From Stomorhina lunata (taxonomy: Eukaryota; Arthropoda; Insecta; Diptera; Rhiniidae), in assembly GCA_933228675.1 (NCBI GenBank), contig OW121740.1, forward strand, positions 126,553,630 to 126,617,629: DNA of 64,000 nucleotides, written 5' to 3'. Within the stretch, counting starts at the first letter, position 1; each line of letters starts with the position of its first letter. The translations under genes and the position numbers were made by a program. The notes under the pieces are model-generated. The model did no database searches, had not been told where the DNA came from, and saw only the letters and a list, made by a program, of their open reading frames with translations. Shown here piece after piece: positions 12,330 through 23,900 of this stretch.

Positions 12330-13134
12330 AACAACTTCCTTTTTAGAATTCTTTTGAATTAAATTTTTATTGCACCAGTTAAATTTCCAACAAATTTATT
12401 ATATCACAGTCATCAATTTGCAATGTATGATCTAAACATGACAAAGACCATAATTACACACTTTTATGTTTTCAAGCGGATCCGTTTAAATACCACAAAG
12501 AATTTAAAAGTTATATTTTTTTAGAGCATGTTATTAGGGTAAATCCGTTTATTGGCAAAAGCTTTTTAATAAGAGCCTTTAAGAAAAATATAATAATTTT
12601 GCACTTCGTTTGGTTGGCTTTTTTCCAACTCTAAACGAAGCTTTGAAGGGGTATCAACAAAATAAAAAGGCGTACATTTTGGTAAGAACACATTTTTAAT
12701 ACTAAATATATTAAACTAGATTCCTATTTAAAGATTTTATTGCTGCAATATTATAATATGTATGTATATTATAATCACTTTCAAAAGAATTTAAAAAATG
12801 TTAAATTAAATCAATTATCACTAAAATAAAACACATGTTGGCTTCACATTTTTATTAAACATTCTTTCGGGTTTGCTCATTAAAATTAAAAAAAAAAAAA
12901 ACATTTAATTGCAACTAATTAGAACACACAATTTTTAAGCTCTGCTGCAGTCCGAAGGCGAAACTGAAAAGTTATTTCCTAAATAATTTATTTGCAATGC
13001 GGTTTTAATTTTTTTTAATTACTACACATTCTGGACTAATTAAAAATTTTGTAATTTCCAAACTTTTCAAATTAACTTTGTAGCCGGCGAGCCTGCCTTT
13101 AGATGGTGTGCGATAAACACGGGCCCAATGCGTC
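12330..13134. other. AT-rich DNA with a short GC-richer patch at the end
   Basis: No gene is recognised. A ~45-bp GC-richer patch (about 13083-13127) precedes a truncated ATACCCTTCACCA repeat end at 13141. Confidence 0.45.
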
Positions 13135-14045
13135 CCTTTTTATACCCTTCACCATCAGAATTAATTATCTTTCATTTTACTCGTCTTTTTATTATTTGAG
13201 TAATCAAATAACTTAAAAATGTTGTTTTTGAATTACTCGGAAAATCGATTAATCGTTAAAAATTACTCGAGTAAAATTTTAAGAATTAATACAACAATTT
13301 TTTAAATAAAATTATAGTGTTTTATTAACAAAAAAATTTAACAATTTACAATAAAAAAACATAAAACAGAAAATAAAAAAAATATTTTTAATAAAAAATT
13401 AACATTTTTACCATTTGTATATAACTAGCAGGAAACGAACAGCGTACCTCTTCTCTTCTTAGCATTGTGTACCTCAAGATACCCATTTGACATCTTTATG
13501 AGAAATGTCACTCCTTATTGACTACTGTGGATAAAACTTAATAAAATCCCCAAGATGTCTTGTCTTGGTCCTATTTAAAGGACCAATGTCCTTTAAATAG
13601 GATAACAGAAGAAGCTTTGAGAGTTTTGAATCCCTTCTAAACTTCTTTTTCATATTCCGCTCGTTTCTATCTTATTCTGTGGCGATGCTAATAATAAATG
13701 ATAATGGCTTATGTTGACAAAAGTGCATTTTCATTTTATTACATATTTATTCTTATTCTTTAGATCAAGATCTATCACTCATCTAAATTTCAAGTATAAA
13801 ATGTCATTATTAATTAAACTATACGCATTTACATGTTAACTTTTGTATATCTTTTAGACAAAACACTTAATATCTCAAAACACGAAGTTTCGACTTAAGC
13901 CACGATTGAAGCGAATGAGGCTTATATAACCAGAAAATTTTGGTCGTGTTATATTATTAGTACTCGTAATTTAAATGAAATTCTAAAAAAAATTATCTTG
14001 CTCGAATAACTCGATTACTCGTGCAAAATTACTCAACTAAATCTT
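13135..14045. repeat. Repeat segment bounded by ATTACTCGAGTAA-type blocks
   Basis: A ~31-bp block (core CGATTAATCG, then ATTACTCGAGTAA) occurs at 13246-13276, about 14012-14042 and about 15577-15608, all in the same direction. The sequence between the first two is AT-rich and non-coding. The class is unknown. Confidence 0.4.
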
Positions 14046-14850
14046 TAGTACCTGGTTGACCGAGCCTTGCTCGGATCTTTATGATAAGCATTTTGTGCAA
14101 ATATTCAGTTAATTTCGAATTATTTTATTTATTTTTTCCGATCAACTCATAGTTTGCATAGTTTACAAATTAACTCATTTTGAAAAATTTTGGAAATTGG
14201 TCATACCAACAGAAAAATTTGTCGAATCATGCGCAACAACTTTGCTAAATATTATAGCCTGATCAAATGCACAGTTTACGATTTATTTCATTTTGAGTAA
14301 TTTTCAGTGGCGCCAACTGAAGTTGTTCATACCAACTCAGAAACCTTCGTCTGCTTATGCGTAACAACTTTTCTAATGATTATAACATGATCAAATGCAC
14401 AGTTTACGATTTAATTCATTTTGAGTAATTTTCAGTGGCGCCACCTGTTGGACTTTGGTCATTCCCATTAATAAACCTTCGTCGGCTTATCCGCAACAAC
14501 TTTGCTAAAGATTATAGCATGATTAAATGTACAGCTTACGATTAAATTGACTTTGAATAATTTTCAGTAGCGCCACCTGTCGGAAATTATTCACACCAAC
14601 TAAAAAACCTTTGCCGGCTCATGCGCTACATCTTTGCTAAAGATCATAGCATGATCAAATATACAGTTTACGATTTAATTAATTTTTAGTAATTTGCAGT
14701 GGCGCTACCTAACGGAAATTAGTCTTACCAACTTAAAAACCTTTGCCGGCTTATCCGCAACATCTTCGCTAAAGAATATAATATGATCAAATTCACAGTT
14801 TACTATTCTATAAAGAACATACATACAAACATTCATTTGTTTAAAAGTTA
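14046..14850. repeat. ~130-bp tandem repeat, about five diverged units
   Basis: The motif CAGTGGCGCCACCTG or a variant recurs at about 14305, 14433, 14565 and 14697, giving periods of 128-132 bp. Each unit also holds ATGATCAAATGCACAGTTTA and a CCGGCTTATGCGCAAC-like piece. It begins with a small head hairpin (CCGAGCCTTGCTCGG near 14060), similar in style to the DINE-like heads. Confidence 0.8.
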
Positions 14851-15429
14851 TAACATTACTCATTTTTCCCCTTTTTATCCACAACTTTCAAAAAGTTCCA
14901 TATGCTTATTTGGTACTTCTTTGGTACCAATTGAATTCGGTACATTATATTAAAACGCAGTTAACATAATTCCTATTCATATTACTTTTGAGATGTTAAG
15001 TTATCATTTTATCCCATTTTGGCCCCAAAATCTAAACAGTACCAAGTACGTGTTCAATACTTCTTTCACATCTATTGACTGCTGCACAAAGTTCCTTTCT
15101 ATATTCTTTGGTTTTAAATATAAGAGTGGGTTAAAAAAGTACAAAAAAAACTATTTTCACCCTTTTTACCCCCTATCGGACATAGTTTCAAAAAAGTACC
15201 AAACACCTGTCTGCTTATTTTCAAAGCTGTTTAAAACGTAATTTTAATTTTGTTTGTATACCTATTACTTTAGGAGATATAACGTTTTCGATTTTTTCCC
15301 CTTTTTACCCGTTTTTACCCTCTAAGAGGCAAAGGTTCCAAAAGTCCCCTATTCTTCGACCTATACATCGAAAAATGTACCCACTGTCCAAATTTTATCA
15401 AAATCATTAGAGCCGTTTTCGAGATAGCC

Positions 15430-15431
<2 letters not shown>
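14851..15431. other. Diverged repeat with CCCTTTTTACCC motifs
   Basis: Loosely repeated units of ~150-190 bp carry CCCTTTTTACCC and a TTCAAAAAAGT-like piece (near 14870, 15155, 15295). The segment leads into the TA microsatellite. No coding capacity is recognised. Confidence 0.4.

Positions 15432-15499
<68 letters not shown>
15432..15499. repeat. (TA)34 microsatellite
   Basis: An uninterrupted TA dinucleotide run. Open frames of alternating Ile/Tyr across it are artefacts of the repeat. Confidence 0.98.
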
Positions 15500-15503
<4 letters not shown>

Positions 15504-15617
15504 CAATTATTACTCGTTTAAGAATATAAGATTTGAAAATAGCCATTTTAATTTAATTTAATCGTTTCAATTTTTCCGATTAATCGAGCAAACATTACTC
15601 GAGTAAATACCCCATCT

Positions 15618-15880
15618 TAGGCCCACATTTAAGTACACCAATATATTTAGAATCACTTTCTGAGTCGATTTAACGATGTCAGTCCGTCCATCCGTCCGTC
15701 CATCTGGCTGGGCCCCCATGTAAACCTTGTAATTAAAGTAGAAGTCGTAATTCTTAACATAATTTGATAACATTTCTTTTCATAGTAGGACCCTTTGCTA
15801 TTGAAAATGGCTAAAATGGGTCCATTATTTTTGGTACCTCTCATAGGTTTGGGGCCAAATTACCGCATTCGATATTGATC
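15618..15880 (-). mobile_element. DINE-like dispersed repeat, partial
   Basis: The reverse-orientation mid-to-3' part of the family: 'ttagaatcactttctgagtcgattta', the GTCCGTCC microsatellite and 'ccatgtaaaccttgtaatta' are recognisable. Both terminal hairpin sequences are missing. Confidence 0.6.
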
Positions 15881-15979
15881 GAAAACTCAGACTTTTAAGC
15901 GAATATTGTGAAGTATACTTTAGGGATGTTCAAAGTTACTTCGATGAAAAAAGTTTATATCCATTTTGATTCGTTTTTA

Positions 15980-16885
15980 TACTCATCATCAAAAGAATGG
16001 GGGGTATATTGAGATTGTCATTCCGTTTGTTATTTCCTTAATATTGGCTCTGTCTGTCTGTCTGTTGAAATCACGATAACGCCTAAACGAAAGGAGCTAG
16101 CTCACTGAAACTTGGTAAAAACATTCTTTATCTCTGAGAACATTTTGGTATTGAAATTGGGCAAAATCGATTAATATTTGACTATAGCTCCCGTATAATC
16201 TCGCCTTCGCTAATCGCTTATTTGCTAATAAATAACAAAGTATAATAGCTATGATCATAAAATTTGGTATATAGAAGTTTTACATAAGCCTTAGGTAGCA
16301 TGTACAATTTCAACAAAATCGGTTCACATTTAGTCATAGCTCCCATACAAAAAACTTACGGAAACAGCCAAAATTTCACCTAAAATACACTAAAATGCCA
16401 ATACATCTAAAACTATAACAGATATAACCACATTTAGCACGAGGAGGTCTTATGTCAATGCCAACGAGTGTGCAACATTTTGTAACAAACTCTCATATAA
16501 GGCCTAATGATAAATATTTCTGTGGCTTAAATATATCTGTGGCTTGGTGCTAAAAGGGCAAATGTCAAGAAAAATTGTTGAAAGAAAATTTAATTTAAAG
16601 TTTTTATTTTCCATTTAATTTCATAGAACCATTGCCCAGAAAAACCCTTATAAATCTGTTCTGAATTAAGCTATAGATTTGCTGTTGGAGCCAAATAAAA
16701 GAGGGTAAAGAAGGAAATCTAATGCAATGATTAACTCAAAACGGCAAAAAATTATATTGGCCTTTTTTGCACCAAGTCACAGATATAAGTCTTTAGAAAA
16801 TGTTTCTTTGATGACAAACTTTTGCAGATATGCAAGGGTATCGCATGGTCGGGCTTGACCGACAACAGCACTTCCTTACTTATTT
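15980..16885 (-). mobile_element. Dispersed repeat of the second subfamily, with DINE-like head
   Basis: Sequence at 16150-16530 is the reverse complement of 4020-4330. The right end (ATGGTCGGGCTTGACCGAC then CTTCCTTACTT, 16846-16880) is the reverse of the common head. A GTCT microsatellite lies at 16050-16063. It joins the second-subfamily body to the common head, showing the subfamilies are related. No ORF. Confidence 0.5.
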
Positions 16886-16889
16886 TAAT

Positions 16890-17759
16890 TACTAAACAAT
16901 CTGAAACAATTATTTAAAAATTTTGTGTTTCCCAAACTTTTTTAAATTAATGTAAAGAAATCAATTAAATACCTACTACTTACTCATGAACGATTAATAA
17001 AATTAAAAAAACAAAAATTTTACTGTCGGAATTTTATGACAAGCTTAATTTATAAGCGTACATAAAAAAGATCAATTAGGGCCGATCCCGTTAATCTGGA
17101 AAATCTCTAGACAGAACTAACTCCCTGTTTATGTGCATGCGAAATTTTGTAAGTATCGAAATTTATTTCAAATTTTTTTAACACTTCTTTTAAATATTAA
17201 GAGGAACTAGGTGGCATTTTGAGAATTTTTTTAATTTGTTCATTATTCGGGGGATGACCCCTACCTTTGCGTTGCATTGTGATGGAACTAGGAAAGAAGG
17301 TTATGGAAAGGTCGAAAGAATGAGTAGTGTTTGTAGACATTTGATTTAAATTTGTTAATAACATAAATGAGTGAAAAGATTTTTGCTATTCACTTTCCAA
17401 TTGATAACAAATGGATGGGTCCTTGAGGACATACGAGTACTATGTGTAAAAAGTCGGGTATCGGGAACAAGGTCCATGATTTTGTTAGAACATACCATTG
17501 TTATATTGATAGAACAGTCCCAACTAGCAATTGGGATATTGTTGATGATAATATCAGCAAAATGAGTCTTTTGGGATTCGTATAGATAATAAAAAAATAT
17601 ATTAATCAGCTTGGTGATCAAAAAAGTGTACAGAAAGACTCATAGACACTTAGCAAGCGACTAGTTAAATATAGCACAAAAAAATCTTGTAAAATGTTAG
17701 TAATATAACTATTTTTGGGTGATAAAAAATGCCCCAAAAAGACTCGTATCTCATTATGG
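16890..17759. other. Intergenic DNA, nothing recognised
   Basis: Short ORFs overlap on both strands at 17355-17620 but resemble no known protein. Later, motifs of the AAAGACTC type begin to appear (17640, 17740, 18005). Confidence 0.4.
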
Positions 17760-17850
17760 GTGATTTGGCTTAGTTGGCTAGCAAGTCGACTGCTAAGCAT
17801 AACATATCATATTCCAGTGGCTTATGTTCGACCCTCGATCTCGGCAACAT
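17760..17850 (+). pseudogene. tRNA-like sequence (possible SINE head)
   Basis: An A-box match (TTGGCTTAGTTGG, about 17763) and a B-box-like GTTCGACCCTC (about 17826) lie farther apart than in a class I tRNA, as in Ser/Leu-type tRNAs with a long variable arm. A CTAGCAAG / CTAAGCA piece recalls the other tRNA-like sequences in this window. The end of any SINE body is not defined. Confidence 0.35.
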
Positions 17851-18139
17851 CAATTTCTGTAATTATAAACGCAACTTAACTTCACTGTTCTAAAAATAGA
17901 TATTACTGTGTTTGGTAGTAAATAAAAAAAAGCTTTATCTTTTTTTTTAACAAATCTAGCAAAATGTGTGCAGTCATATTCTAATCAGAAAAACGAGTCA
18001 TTAAAGACTCTTTTTGAAGAGTCGCATAAAGGGTACAATTTTCTCACACAAAAAGTTCATTTTTGACTCATAAATGATCATTTTAATCGTGCAGTGAAGT
18101 AAAAAAAGACTCATATTTGATTAAAATTTTCAAAAAAAT

Positions 18140-18320
18140 GCTAGCTGGGGTGAAACACAACCCACATTGCGACTATGTTCTGGTGAGTCAAAGAGCTGCC
18201 TTCCCTAATGTCATCAATAAGCACCATTCCTGCACATGGTCGAGTAACTCCAAAATAGACTTTGGAGCACCAGCCCAAATATGAGAGTTGTATTCCATTT
18301 TTGGTCTTATATAAGTGATA
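18140..18320 (-). pseudogene. LINE reverse-transcriptase C-terminal relic
   Basis: Read on the minus strand from about 18318 it gives YIRPKMEYNSHIWAGAP followed by an ELLDHVQ-type helix. After frame breaks a DSPEHSRNVGCVS stretch resembles the DSLxHRRxVxxxSLFYRY part of the same region. This is the post-RT segment typical of several insect non-LTR retrotransposons. Frameshifts and a premature stop show it is dead. The clade is not assignable. Confidence 0.6.
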
Positions 18321-19026
18321 TAAATAAAAAGAATATTAGATGGAATGATCACCATTTACATCCCACACTTCTGTGTTTATGGGTCTATCTATTATCAACC
18401 GTATTTACACGACCGCATTCAGAAATTGAAATTAGGTCCGAATTTAGAGTATTCATGTTCTACATATTTTTCTTTATAACTAAGAGGCTTGGCTATCATC
18501 CCACACACAAGTTATAATTGGAGCAGGCTTATAATTTTGCTTATAAATCCCTCGTGCCAGATCGAATGCCTATGAAATATTGATGAACAAGGCAGAATAA
18601 TATTACTTGCTTTTAAGGGCTTTTTTGATAATTTTTGTCACTTTGTGTACTTGTTCAACTGTGCCATGACGTGGGTGGACCGAGTTGAATATCAGGAATA
18701 ATTTTTATCCAATTAATGAACAATTTCGATAAAATTTAAAGTAAGCTTATGAAACTTAGTTTGGGAATCATAAAGATTTTTGACACCTTCCAGAACATTA
18801 CATTTGTTAATTAAACTACAAGACATACGCTAAAATCTGGAGTTAGATTCATTAAAATCTGATAACCGTTATAGGCACATAAATAACACTTAAGTTCCAC
18901 CTCCTAAGTCCAAATGCTTTGGGGATGTGAATTCACTAATCTAGTACTTTCTATTCGTGTGGGATTTTTTTTCTACCCCAAAATCGTGTTTCACAGTTTA
19001 AAAAATGTATTAAAATATAAAATATT
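18321..19026. other. Intergenic DNA, nothing recognised
   Basis: AT-rich sequence with no supported gene or element end. Confidence 0.4.
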
Positions 19027-19233
19027 CCGGTATGTGATGGAAATCGATCGTTTTCAAATCGATCGATTTCAGATATATTTTTAAGGTAATCTTCGGCAAA
19101 TGGAGGAAAATACATCAGTCTAAAGGATTAAAGCCCTAATTTTCATAATTTTTGAGAGAATAGCCGAAAATTATCTCAAAAATACATCTGAAACCGAACG
19201 ATTTGACAACGATCGATTTCCATCACAAACCAG
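19027..19233. mobile_element. Long-TIR miniature element, copy 1
   Basis: About 65 bp at each end are inverted copies. The left end reads CCGGTATGTGATGGAAATCG and the right end is CGATTTCCATCACAAACCAG. The middle (~75 bp) is unrelated and non-coding. The bases just outside are ATT on both sides, suggesting a 3-bp target duplication. Relatives lie at 19262-19440 and 21492-21690. Confidence 0.75.
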
Positions 19234-19261
19234 ATTATTTAGTGACCAGTTTTTCTCTTTT

Positions 19262-19440
19262 ATAATCTGGTATGTGATGATATATATTTGAGATAATTAT
19301 ATATATATTTGAGATAAATATATTTTTGATATATTTTTGATATATTTTTGAGATAATTATTGGTTACTTCCCCAAGAAAAATGAAAATTTAGACTTTTAT
19401 TCTTTTGACTGATATCTTATCTTTCATTTAGTTTAATTTT
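19262..19440 (-). mobile_element. Long-TIR miniature element, truncated copy
   Basis: It begins with CTGGTATGTGATG, then a locally expanded ATATATTTTTGAGATAATT tract. The rest matches the reverse complement of the 21492-21690 copy (AAACTAAATGAAAGATAAGA on the minus strand). The far end is missing. Confidence 0.55.
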
Positions 19441-20327
19441 TTTTATAATATTTTGGTGCGCTTAAGATCTAAGGTAAAGCTGTATTAAAGAATAGTTTTA
19501 AGACCATTCCTGATCAATTTTGTGCTAAATTCGAGATGTGCTTCTGTGGAATGTTTTTAAAAAAACCTTTACGTTCTCAGCTAATAAATTAATGTTTAAA
19601 CTTTCTTGAATCCCATTCCAATAAAGTACACACACACGTCAATATCCAAAAATTTGGTTACTTTTTTTCTCAATTTAGTTATTTTTGTGTAAAATTTTTT
19701 TTACAAAAAATATTTTAATAGCGGTAACACTTATCCTTGGTTAGTGTTATAATTAAGTTTTCATTCATGAGTAATTTGGACTTTTCGGAATAATTATCTC
19801 AGTAAAAAAATAAAAAATCAGCAAAGTAAAGTACCCAATGATTACCACCCATGAGATCTTAAAGCTGTAATTATAACGATAATTAAAAACAAAAGTTTAC
19901 ACATTTTGTGTAAAGTTTGTAAAAAGAAAATTTACATATTGGGCGAAAAAACCAAGCCAAAGTCTTTTAAGACAGATGGAAAGTTTTTGTTTAAGCCAGA
20001 AAAAAAAAATCTCAAAATTCTTGTTACTAATGACAAATTTTTGTACTTTACCACAAAACAAAATCATCATTATGAGGCAGGTTCTTAGGATATTTTTGCT
20101 TAAAATTTGTTTAATAACTCTTTTGATTTTATTTCAATTTTACAATAAATAAAATGCGTTCACAGACAAACTCTGGCTGCGGTTTGAGCTGAAAAAAATC
20201 TAAAAAAAGCAGCAGCAAACGGATCAAGTCTTGAAAGATACTCTCGCAGAATCGAGTTGTAGTTTTATTAACTTGATCTCTTGGGTTTAAACGTATAATA
20301 ATTTTATGGTGGTAAAAGATAAATAAA
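19441..20327. other. Upstream intergenic DNA
   Basis: AT-rich and apparently unique. A 60-aa open frame at 19906-20088 is Lys-rich and shows no domain. It presumably includes the regulatory region of the downstream protease gene, but no site can be named with confidence. Confidence 0.4.
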
Positions 20328-20368
20328 TATAAAAGCCTTGTTATATTCTTAAGTTAATTTCAGTTTAA
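20328..20368 (+). promoter_or_regulatory. Candidate core promoter of the CG9733-like gene
   Basis: TATAAAAG at 20328-20335 is followed by TCAGTTT, an insect initiator match, at 20360-20366. The TATA-to-start distance of 34 bp is slightly long for flies (about 30). The implied 5' leader of ~480 nt has short upstream ORFs, so another start or a leader intron is possible. Confidence 0.35.
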
Positions 20369-20841
20369 TCTCAGGCATCAAAGCGTTAACAACGATTTCA
20401 TATTAAATGCAAATTTAGTTTTTTTTTTCTTTTAAATATAAATTTATTAACAAGAATTTTGTATAAAAATAATGAAATGATATATAATCGTAAAATAAGA
20501 ATGAAAATATAAAATCTACAACAAGGTCAATATCAAGATACGAGTGCTACAATAAAGATTTTGTTAAGCAGAGAATTCAAAAAAAAAAAAAAATTAAACA
20601 AATTAATAACCACCAAATTATGAATTAACAATTATACTAAACAGCTAACAACAGTTTTAAATAAAAAAAAATATTTATACAGTAGTGCCAGAATATAAGA
20701 GTAATTAAAATAAATTATTTAAAAAAAAATTGAAAATTTTAAAAGAACAAAAAATAAAAATAAAAAGTATTTTAAATTGTGTGACTTGTGTTTTTTCGAA
20801 TGTTTTGCTCTTTGCGGTTTGTGTTCAATTTAAGTGTGAAA

Positions 20842-20923
20842 ATGAAAGTATCGTTTGGATTCCTAATTTTAGCCTCAATTACCGCCGTTCAAACTCAATC
20901 TATAACAAATGCAAATTCAAATT
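20842..20923 (+). CDS. CG9733: CG9733-like exon 1 (signal peptide)
   Basis: It encodes MKVSFGFLILASITAVQT and nine further residues, and ends in the first base of codon 28 (donor GTAAGT at 20924). Joining to 35604 restores a TAT codon and the CLIP reading frame. Upstream in-frame starts at 20788 and 20800 would add a basic, less typical leader. Confidence 0.75.
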
Positions 20924-23900
20924 GTAAGTCTAAGTTTGTATTTAACCAATTAAGCATCGACACATTCACATATATTAGTACATTTGTATGTATATATATT
21001 CATATTCCATTCAAAAAACCGCAAACATTTTATTTTTTTCAAAAAACGGAAGTGACATTAAGTCAAGTCAAAACATTTAGTCAAATTGTATTTTCGCTTG
21101 TTTTTGTAGTTCCGATTAAGGTCTAAACTGATGGCAGCTGCTGTTTAATAAATCTTTTGTTGTTAATGTTACGGCTGCCAGTCCCCCCAATTAATAAAGA
21201 TCTAATAAAATTCAAAATATCTGCAAAACCATCAAAGCTTGTAAGCGAAGGAGTTTTTACAAAAAAATTAAATTTTTTTCAAAATTTATTTGACATCCAA
21301 TATTTAATTAAAAAGTTTTACATTAGTATATTGCACTAAAATCCCAATTTATTACACTAAGACCCAAATTTATTGATAAAATCAATTTGTTGGCAGGGAC
21401 AACCTTTCCTCGACGAGTTCGATGATTGGTTAGGCTATCATCTTTAGAAGGAGTATACCTAATTCTAGACAAAGCGACAACCAAGCACTATCAGGCATGT
21501 GAGGGAAACGATCGTTTTCAAAACGATCGATTTCATATATATTTTTGAGATAATTTTCGGTTATTTTCACGAAAAATTCAAACCAAATGAAAGTTAAAAT
21601 ATCATTCAAAAGGATTACAGCCCAAATTTTAATTCTTTTTTTGGGAAATAATCGAAAATTACCTCAATTTCGATTTCCATCACATACCTGTATATCTTGT
21701 ATAAATGCATTAACAGGAGTATCCCTAATTATTTATTGTAACCGCTTTATAGCAGTTACCAAATATAAACAGCAACAATTTTGCGTTAGTGGTTTGGTTT
21801 AAGCTATGTTCGTGATTTTTACTTACTTAAATGGTTTTCAAAACATTATAATTCGTATTTATTCTGTTTTAAACTTGGGTCTATGCGAGGTTTACGATTT
21901 GTCTGCAAATTGAAATATGTACTTCTCCTGACGATCGTAGCCATCGTAGCGTACTTTGAGGAGCGATTGTTACGCATAGCTTTTTTGATTTTTTCAAAAA
22001 ATTGTTAATTGCAAACATAAAAATCTTGAATTGATAGAGATGCGAGAAAATATACTTAAATAATACAAATCGATTCAATATTTGAATAATTCCAAAAATA
22101 AATTTTAAATTTTATTTTTGTTTTTTTTAGGAATAAACAAAAATTAAAGCCAAATTGTCCAAGAAAGTTCCAAATAAAATGTTGAAATTTGTAATATTTA
22201 TTTTTTCAAAAGTACAAAAATTAAATTTCTTGTCAAATCCCGAGGAATTCAGAAAAAACAAACGAATTTGGCAAAAAAATTTTCATGGCAAAAATTCATG
22301 AATTTAGCAACGAATTGTCACCATATTCTCTAGATTTGGCCCCAACTGACTTGTTCTTAAACTTAAGGAATAAGAGATAAGATAAGAGATGTGACTTAAT
22401 TGATGAAAGCCCTCTAAAAAAAATCCAATTTTGATGACCTTGACAAATCATATTTTTCTCAAGGTGTAAAATAGTCATAAATTTTCTGTAAAAAAATTTG
22501 ATACGCAACAATTCTCTATAAAAAATGTTGATACAAAAAAATTTTTTATAAAAATTTTGATACCAAAAAATTTTTTATAAAATTTTTTTTTTGTTTTTAT
22601 CAAAAATTTTTATACCGAAAAATTTTCTAAAAACATTTTTAATAAAAAATTTTTAACCCGAAAATTCATTCATAAAAATTTTTGATAGCGAAAAAATTTG
22701 TATAAAAAATTTTGATACGAAACAATTTTTTATCAAAAATTTTGATACGAATTTTTTATCAAAAATTTTTATACCGAAAAATTTTCTACCAAAAATTTTG
22801 ATACCGAAAAATTTTCTAAAAACATTTTTAATAAAAAATTTTTAACCCGAAAATTTATTCATAAAAATTTTTGATAGCGAAAAAATTTGTATAAAAAATT
22901 TTGATACCTAAAAATTTTCTGTAAGAAATTTTCATAGCGAAAAAATTTCTAATAGAAATTTTGATGCCGAAAAATTTTCTATAAAAAATTTTGATACCTA
23001 AAGATTTTCTATAAAAAATTTTTAAACAAAAAAATTTCCAAAAAAAATTTGATATCTAAAAATTTTCTATAAAAAAATTTTAAACAAAAAAATTTCCTAA
23101 AAAAATTTGATACCGAGATATTTTCTAAAAAAAACTTTCATACCGAAAAATTTTCAATAAAACATTTTTAATACCAAAAAATATTCTCAATAAAAAATTT
23201 TTAACCAGAAAATTTTTTTACAAAAATTTTTGATAGCGAAAAAATTTCTATGAGAAATTTTGATGCCGAAAAATTTTGTAAAAAAAATTTTAATAAATAA
23301 AAATTTTCTATACAAATTTTTTAAACAAAAAAATTTGAAACATGTTTTTTTCCTATAAAAAATGTTGATATCGAAAAATTTTGATAACAAAAAATTTTCT
23401 ATCAAAAATTTTGAGTTTGATAAATTTTCAATAAAAAAATTTTTAGTTGAAAAATTTTCTATAAAAAATTTGTAGTTGAAAAATTTTCTATAAAAAATTT
23501 TTAGTTGAAAAATTTTCTATAAAAAATGTTGACTAACATTTTTTTTATAAAATATTTTGATACCGAAAATTTTTCTTAAAAAAATTTTCTATAAAATATT
23601 TTGAAACCGAAAAATAAAATATTAATTACGTAAATTTTTCTATAAAAAATTTTTATAAATAAAAAATTTTTAAAACCAAAAAATTTTGATACCGAAAAAT
23701 TTTCTACTAAAACTTATGGTACCGAACAAATGTCTGTAAAAAATTTTGATACCGGAAATTTTCTATAAAAAATTTCTATACCGAAAAATTTTCTATAAAA
23801 TATTCCTTTATCGAAAAATTTTATATAGTAAAATTTTCTATAAAAATTTTTGATACCGAAAAATTGTTCTTTTAAAGATTTTGTAACAAAAAATTTTGAT

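Noticed and set aside
19906..20088. 60-aa Lys-rich open frame upstream of the first protease gene
   Set aside because: Composition follows the AT-rich background; no domain, no splice context and no homologue recognised.
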